64,000 nucleotides of DNA from Saccharibacillus sp. CPCC 101409 (GTDB lineage: Bacteria > Bacillota > Bacilli > Paenibacillales > Paenibacillaceae), in assembly GCF_030518235.1 (NCBI RefSeq), contig NZ_JAULSA010000001.1:310001-374000 (forward strand), read 5' to 3'. The notes beneath the pieces were generated by a model. The model worked only from the letters and a program-made list of their open reading frames with translations, had not been told where the DNA came from and ran no database searches. Shown piece by piece: positions 61,659 to 64,000 of the stretch. The translations under genes were made by a program, and so were the position numbers. Position 1 is the stretch's first letter. Every line of letters starts with the position of its first letter.

Positions 61659-62411
61659 ATGGATGTGAACCCGATCATGACCTCGACAACGAAAGGACGC
61701 AAGCTGTTTATTACCGATATCCACGGCGAATACCGCGGCCTGATCGCGCTGCTCGCGGAAATGGACTACGACCCGTTTACCGATCGCCTGACGGTCGGCG
61801 GCGACCTGATCGACCGCGGGCCGGACAGCGCGCTGGTCGTGCGTTATCTGCGCACGCTCCAGAGCATGCACCCCGAACGCGTCTCCGTATTGACCGGCAA
61901 CCACGAAGAAATGCTGAGCTGGTACCGGTCGGACCGGTCGAAAATGTGGCTGATCCACGGCGGCGAAGAAGCGCGGCGGAGCTTTGAACGGACCTTCGAA
62001 GACGAAGCGGAAAGCCGGGAGAATCTGGACTGGCTGCGCAGTCTGCCGATGGTGATCGAAGACGACGAGTTTGTCTACACGCACGCGGGCTTTGTGCCGG
62101 ATACGCCGCTGCACGCGCAGAGCCGGGATATTCTGTGGATGCCGGAAAGCGAGTTCTATGCGTATCCGGGCGAACGAATTCTCGAAGCGACCGGCGGCCG
62201 GCCGGTCGTGCACGGCCATACGCCGTGCGAATTTATTTGCTTCGACGGCGCGCGGCTGAACTGCGATCTCGGTTCGCATACGTACGCGATCGAAGAAAGC
62301 CGCTGCCTTGCGCTGGTCGACCTGACCGGCGGCGAGTACGCCGTCTACGGCTGCGCCGGCGGGCAGATCGCCCGGCGGAGGCTGAGCGGAGGGTTCGGGG
62401 GCGTAGAGTAA
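61659..62411 (+). CDS. PPP-family metallophosphoesterase
   Basis: 250 aa. The PPP-family motifs are all visible: ITDIHGEY (GDxHG variant), GGDLIDRGP (GDxxDRG), GNHEE (GNHE), then 'YTHAGF' and 'VVHGHTP'. Enzymes of this type remove phosphate from Ser/Thr proteins or split diadenosine tetraphosphate (ApaH/PrpE group). It is cytoplasmic, with two metals at the active site. ATG 61659 or ATG 61677 (MTSTTKGRK) are both possible; neither has a strong Shine-Dalgarno. Confidence 0.9.
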   Translation: MDVNPIMTSTTKGRKLFITDIHGEYRGLIALLAEMDYDPFTDRLTVGGDLIDRGPDSALVVRYLRTLQSMHPERVSVLTGNHEEMLSWYRSDRSKMWLIHGGEEARRSFERTFEDEAESRENLDWLRSLPMVIEDDEFVYTHAGFVPDTPLHAQSRDILWMPESEFYAYPGERILEATGGRPVVHGHTPCEFICFDGARLNCDLGSHTYAIEESRCLALVDLTGGEYAVYGCAGGQIARRRLSGGFGGVE

Positions 62412-62437
62412 ACGCGGCGCGAATAAAATCGGTGCAT

Positions 62438-62486
62438 AAAAAAGCGGTTCTTCGCAGTCGTAAAGACAACGGAGAACCGCTTTTTT
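62438..62486. terminator. Bidirectional terminator
   Basis: AAAAAAGCGGTTCT (62438-62451) pairs with AGAACCGCTTTTTT (62473-62486). It lies between the phosphoesterase and LppM-like genes, with T-runs on both strands. Confidence 0.85.
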
Positions 62487-62519
62487 GCTGTTTCTTCACT
62501 ATACGGGGGCCGGTACCGG

Positions 62520-63269
62520 TTATACGCGGTCCGACGGGAGTTTGGGCTCGGCCTGCTTTGCGGCGGCGGCTTTGCGGCGCTTTCTGCGCATGAGCAGGAA
62601 AACGATCAGCGCGATCACGACGACCAGTACGGCCGAAGCCGCGTAGACGATCCGGCGCACATTCGGCACGGCGAACGTCAGCTCGATGACGTTCTCGCTT
62701 GTGGCGGCGAGATGCCAGGTAAGCGTTTTGCCGTCGGACGAAACCTCGTCGGCGTTGTTTTCGCCCGGCTTGATCGGCAGCGTCAGCTTGAAATTGAAAT
62801 CGAATTCCCGCTCGATCAGCCGGTTGACGATCCGCGAGCCGATATAGCCGGTCAGCGACGACGATTCCGGCAGGATCTGCGGCGGATTGGCGGTTACGAC
62901 CAGATGATGCGTCGTGGTGAACAGCCCTTCTTCCTGCGTATTCTGCATCGTGATGCCGTCGGGCAGCTCGGGCATTCGTCCGCTTTGCAGATCGACTTTG
63001 CGCGAAGCGCTCAGCCCGCTCTGGCCGTCGGCGCTTACGGCCTGCGCGTCGAGACCCTGCTCCCGCAGGCTCGACGCGATCTTCTCGGGCAGATCGCCCT
63101 GCCCGATCGTGTTCAGCGCCGATTCGCTGATCGTCGCGTTCATATGGATATCGGCGGTGCCGTCCCGATTGACGACAACGCCCACTTCTCCCTGCGCGCA
63201 GGCGCCGAGCAGCAGGGACAGGGAGAGAAGCATGAGCAAAACGGCGGAGCGGTAACGTTTGGATTTCAC
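62520..63269 (-). CDS. LppM-like lipoprotein with a C-terminal membrane segment
   Basis: 249 aa. Lipobox GAC with Cys24. The extracellular region resembles LppM/DUF3153 ('GVVVNRDGTADIHMNATIS' start, then 'MPELPDGITMQNTQEEGLFTTTHHLVVTANPP'). A C-terminal hydrophobic helix 'IVYAASAVLVVVIALIVFLLMRRKRRK' ends in a basic cytoplasmic tail. The protein is thus anchored at both ends. GTG 63269 is used, with GGAAAGGAAG upstream at a longish distance. Function unknown in Firmicutes. Confidence 0.82.
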   Translation of the reverse strand: MKSKRYRSAVLLMLLSLSLLLGACAQGEVGVVVNRDGTADIHMNATISESALNTIGQGDLPEKIASSLREQGLDAQAVSADGQSGLSASRKVDLQSGRMPELPDGITMQNTQEEGLFTTTHHLVVTANPPQILPESSSLTGYIGSRIVNRLIEREFDFNFKLTLPIKPGENNADEVSSDGKTLTWHLAATSENVIELTFAVPNVRRIVYAASAVLVVVIALIVFLLMRRKRRKAAAAKQAEPKLPSDRV

Positions 63270-63516
63270 GGGACTCAGACTTCCTTTCCTGGTCGGTTGG
63301 CTCTATGTATATAACATAACCGATTTTCCGGGTCCGGTCACATTCGGGATATCCTCGTTCGCTTATCCGCTATCCTTCCGCTGTTTCCGAATCTGCCCGC
63401 CTGCTGTTGGTCAGGCTCCATATTTCCTATCCGCAGTGTGGGGATTCGGGTTGTTTTTTTGATTTCGAGGGTTTTGGGGCAAGTTTGTTTGCTAACGGAA
63501 CGAGGAGGGCTGAAGC

Positions 63517-64000
63517 CTATTGCGGCGCGCCCGGCGTTTCCAGCAAAGCGTAGGCCGCGCCGATCACGCCGGCCCGTTCGCCGAGCTCGGCCGCGTGCAG
63601 GCCGATGCCGCCGGCGCGGTACACCGGCATCAGCCGGCGGACCATCTCGCGCTCGACCCGGCCGAGCAGGAAATCGCCCTGGCGCGTGATCGCTCCTCCG
63701 AGCACGAAATCGCCGCAGTTCAGCGTATGGGCCAAGTTGACCAGGCCGATCGCGATCATCTGCGCGTAATGATCCACAATGCCGAGCGCGTCCCGGTCGC
63801 CTGCGCGCGCCGCTTCGAACAGCAGCCGCGGGTCGCGTTCCCAGGCTGCTGCTGCGGCCGCTTCCGCGCGCTCGCGGATCAGCCGCTTGAGCGCGCTGAC
63901 CGACGCGTACATCTCCCAGCAGCCGCGCTGTCCGCAGCTGCATACGGGACCGCCCTGCGCGACGGTCATGTGGCCGAAGCCTCCGGCGTAGCCGCCGCGG
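63517..64000 (-). CDS. ROK-family sugar kinase/glucokinase, N-terminal part beyond the right edge
   Basis: The minus-strand frame is open through the edge; the visible 161 residues read from 'RGGYAGGFGHMTVAQGG' (GH...zinc site) to the stop at 63517. CSCGQRGCWE is the ROK zinc-binding Cys cluster, and 'MIAIGLVNLAHTLNCGDFVLGGAI' is the usual following segment. It may be a glucokinase/fructokinase or a repressor; the missing N-terminal part, which would show an ATP motif or HTH, decides this. No helix-turn-helix is visible. Confidence 0.88.
   Translation of the reverse strand, partial: RGGYAGGFGHMTVAQGGPVCSCGQRGCWEMYASVSALKRLIRERAEAAAAAAWERDPRLLFEAARAGDRDALGIVDHYAQMIAIGLVNLAHTLNCGDFVLGGAITRQGDFLLGRVEREMVRRLMPVYRAGGIGLHAAELGERAGVIGAAYALLETPGAPQ

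Noticed and set aside
58967-61987. A plus-strand 1006-residue frame over the GH43 gene
   Set aside because: It covers the whole minus-strand GH43 gene with its signal peptide and clear modules; composition is that of an antisense shadow.

Overview
The window looks like chromosomal DNA of a GC-rich member of the Firmicutes, most likely Paenibacillaceae (Paenibacillus/Saccharibacillus type). The reasons are strong AGGAGG-type ribosome binding sites, frequent TTG and GTG starts, CcpA-type cre boxes, a TPP riboswitch ahead of tenA-thiM-thiD, GPH-type sugar symport, LacI/ROK/AraC/GntR-type sugar regulators, and several GH43/GH2 enzymes for plant cell-wall polysaccharides. No rRNA, tRNA, CRISPR array, transposase or integrase was seen.

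Layout. (1) 1-1855 is visibly AT-rich and carries dndB (DNA phosphorothioation; cut by the left edge) and a divergent unrecognised zinc-ribbon-like gene. It abuts a helicase gene that starts abruptly at its DEAH-type motif, so this looks like the edge of a phosphorothioation island that replaced the 5' half of a host gene. (2) 3.4-10 kb holds small genes: MutT, an AbrB/RelE-type toxin-antitoxin pair, an FAD oxidoreductase, MarR and a quinone-reductase-like oxidoreductase. (3) 10.7-14.4 kb is a peptide-type ABC importer without its ATPases. (4) 14.5-27.8 kb is a uronate catabolic region: ROK repressor, GPH symporter, AraC regulator, two TIM-barrel isomerase-like enzymes and a Gfo/Idh dehydrogenase, mannonate dehydratase (uxuA), fructuronate reductase (uxuB), a KdgR-like LacI regulator, KDG kinase and KDPG aldolase. 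Together the last enzymes take fructuronate through mannonate, KDG and KDPG to pyruvate and glyceraldehyde 3-phosphate. (5) 27.9-40.9 kb holds an McrB-like AAA protein and a DUF2357/PD-(D/E)XK nuclease, the two halves of a type IV-like restriction system, separated by about 8 kb of housekeeping and redox genes (old yellow enzyme, TetR, aldo/keto reductase, cupin, photolyase, dipeptidase, a secreted copper-amine-oxidase-N-domain protein). (6) 41-43.4 kb is a secreted arabinanase-like GH43 enzyme with an upstream cre box. (7) 44.8-47.8 kb is the TPP-riboswitch thiamine salvage operon. (8) 47.8-48.6 kb is non-coding and rich in repeats. (9) 48.6-61.6 kb is a polysaccharide/oligosaccharide utilisation locus: ArsR-type regulator with a beta-rich C-terminal domain, a CUT1-type ABC importer, a GH43 lipoprotein, a cytoplasmic GH2 enzyme, a second GH43, a stand-alone GntR DNA-binding domain and a stand-alone sugar-binding domain. 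(10) 61.6-64 kb has a PPP-family phosphoesterase, an LppM-like lipoprotein and the C-terminal part of a ROK sugar kinase.

The observations most worth following are the dnd island junction inside a helicase gene, the split McrB/DUF2357 pair, the two separated halves that could form an AraR-like regulator, the ArsR/beta-sandwich regulator, a MerR-type 19-bp-spacer promoter with no MerR gene nearby, and dispersed intergenic repeats near 7.6 kb and 48.1 kb. All assignments come from reading the sequence; no database search was possible.
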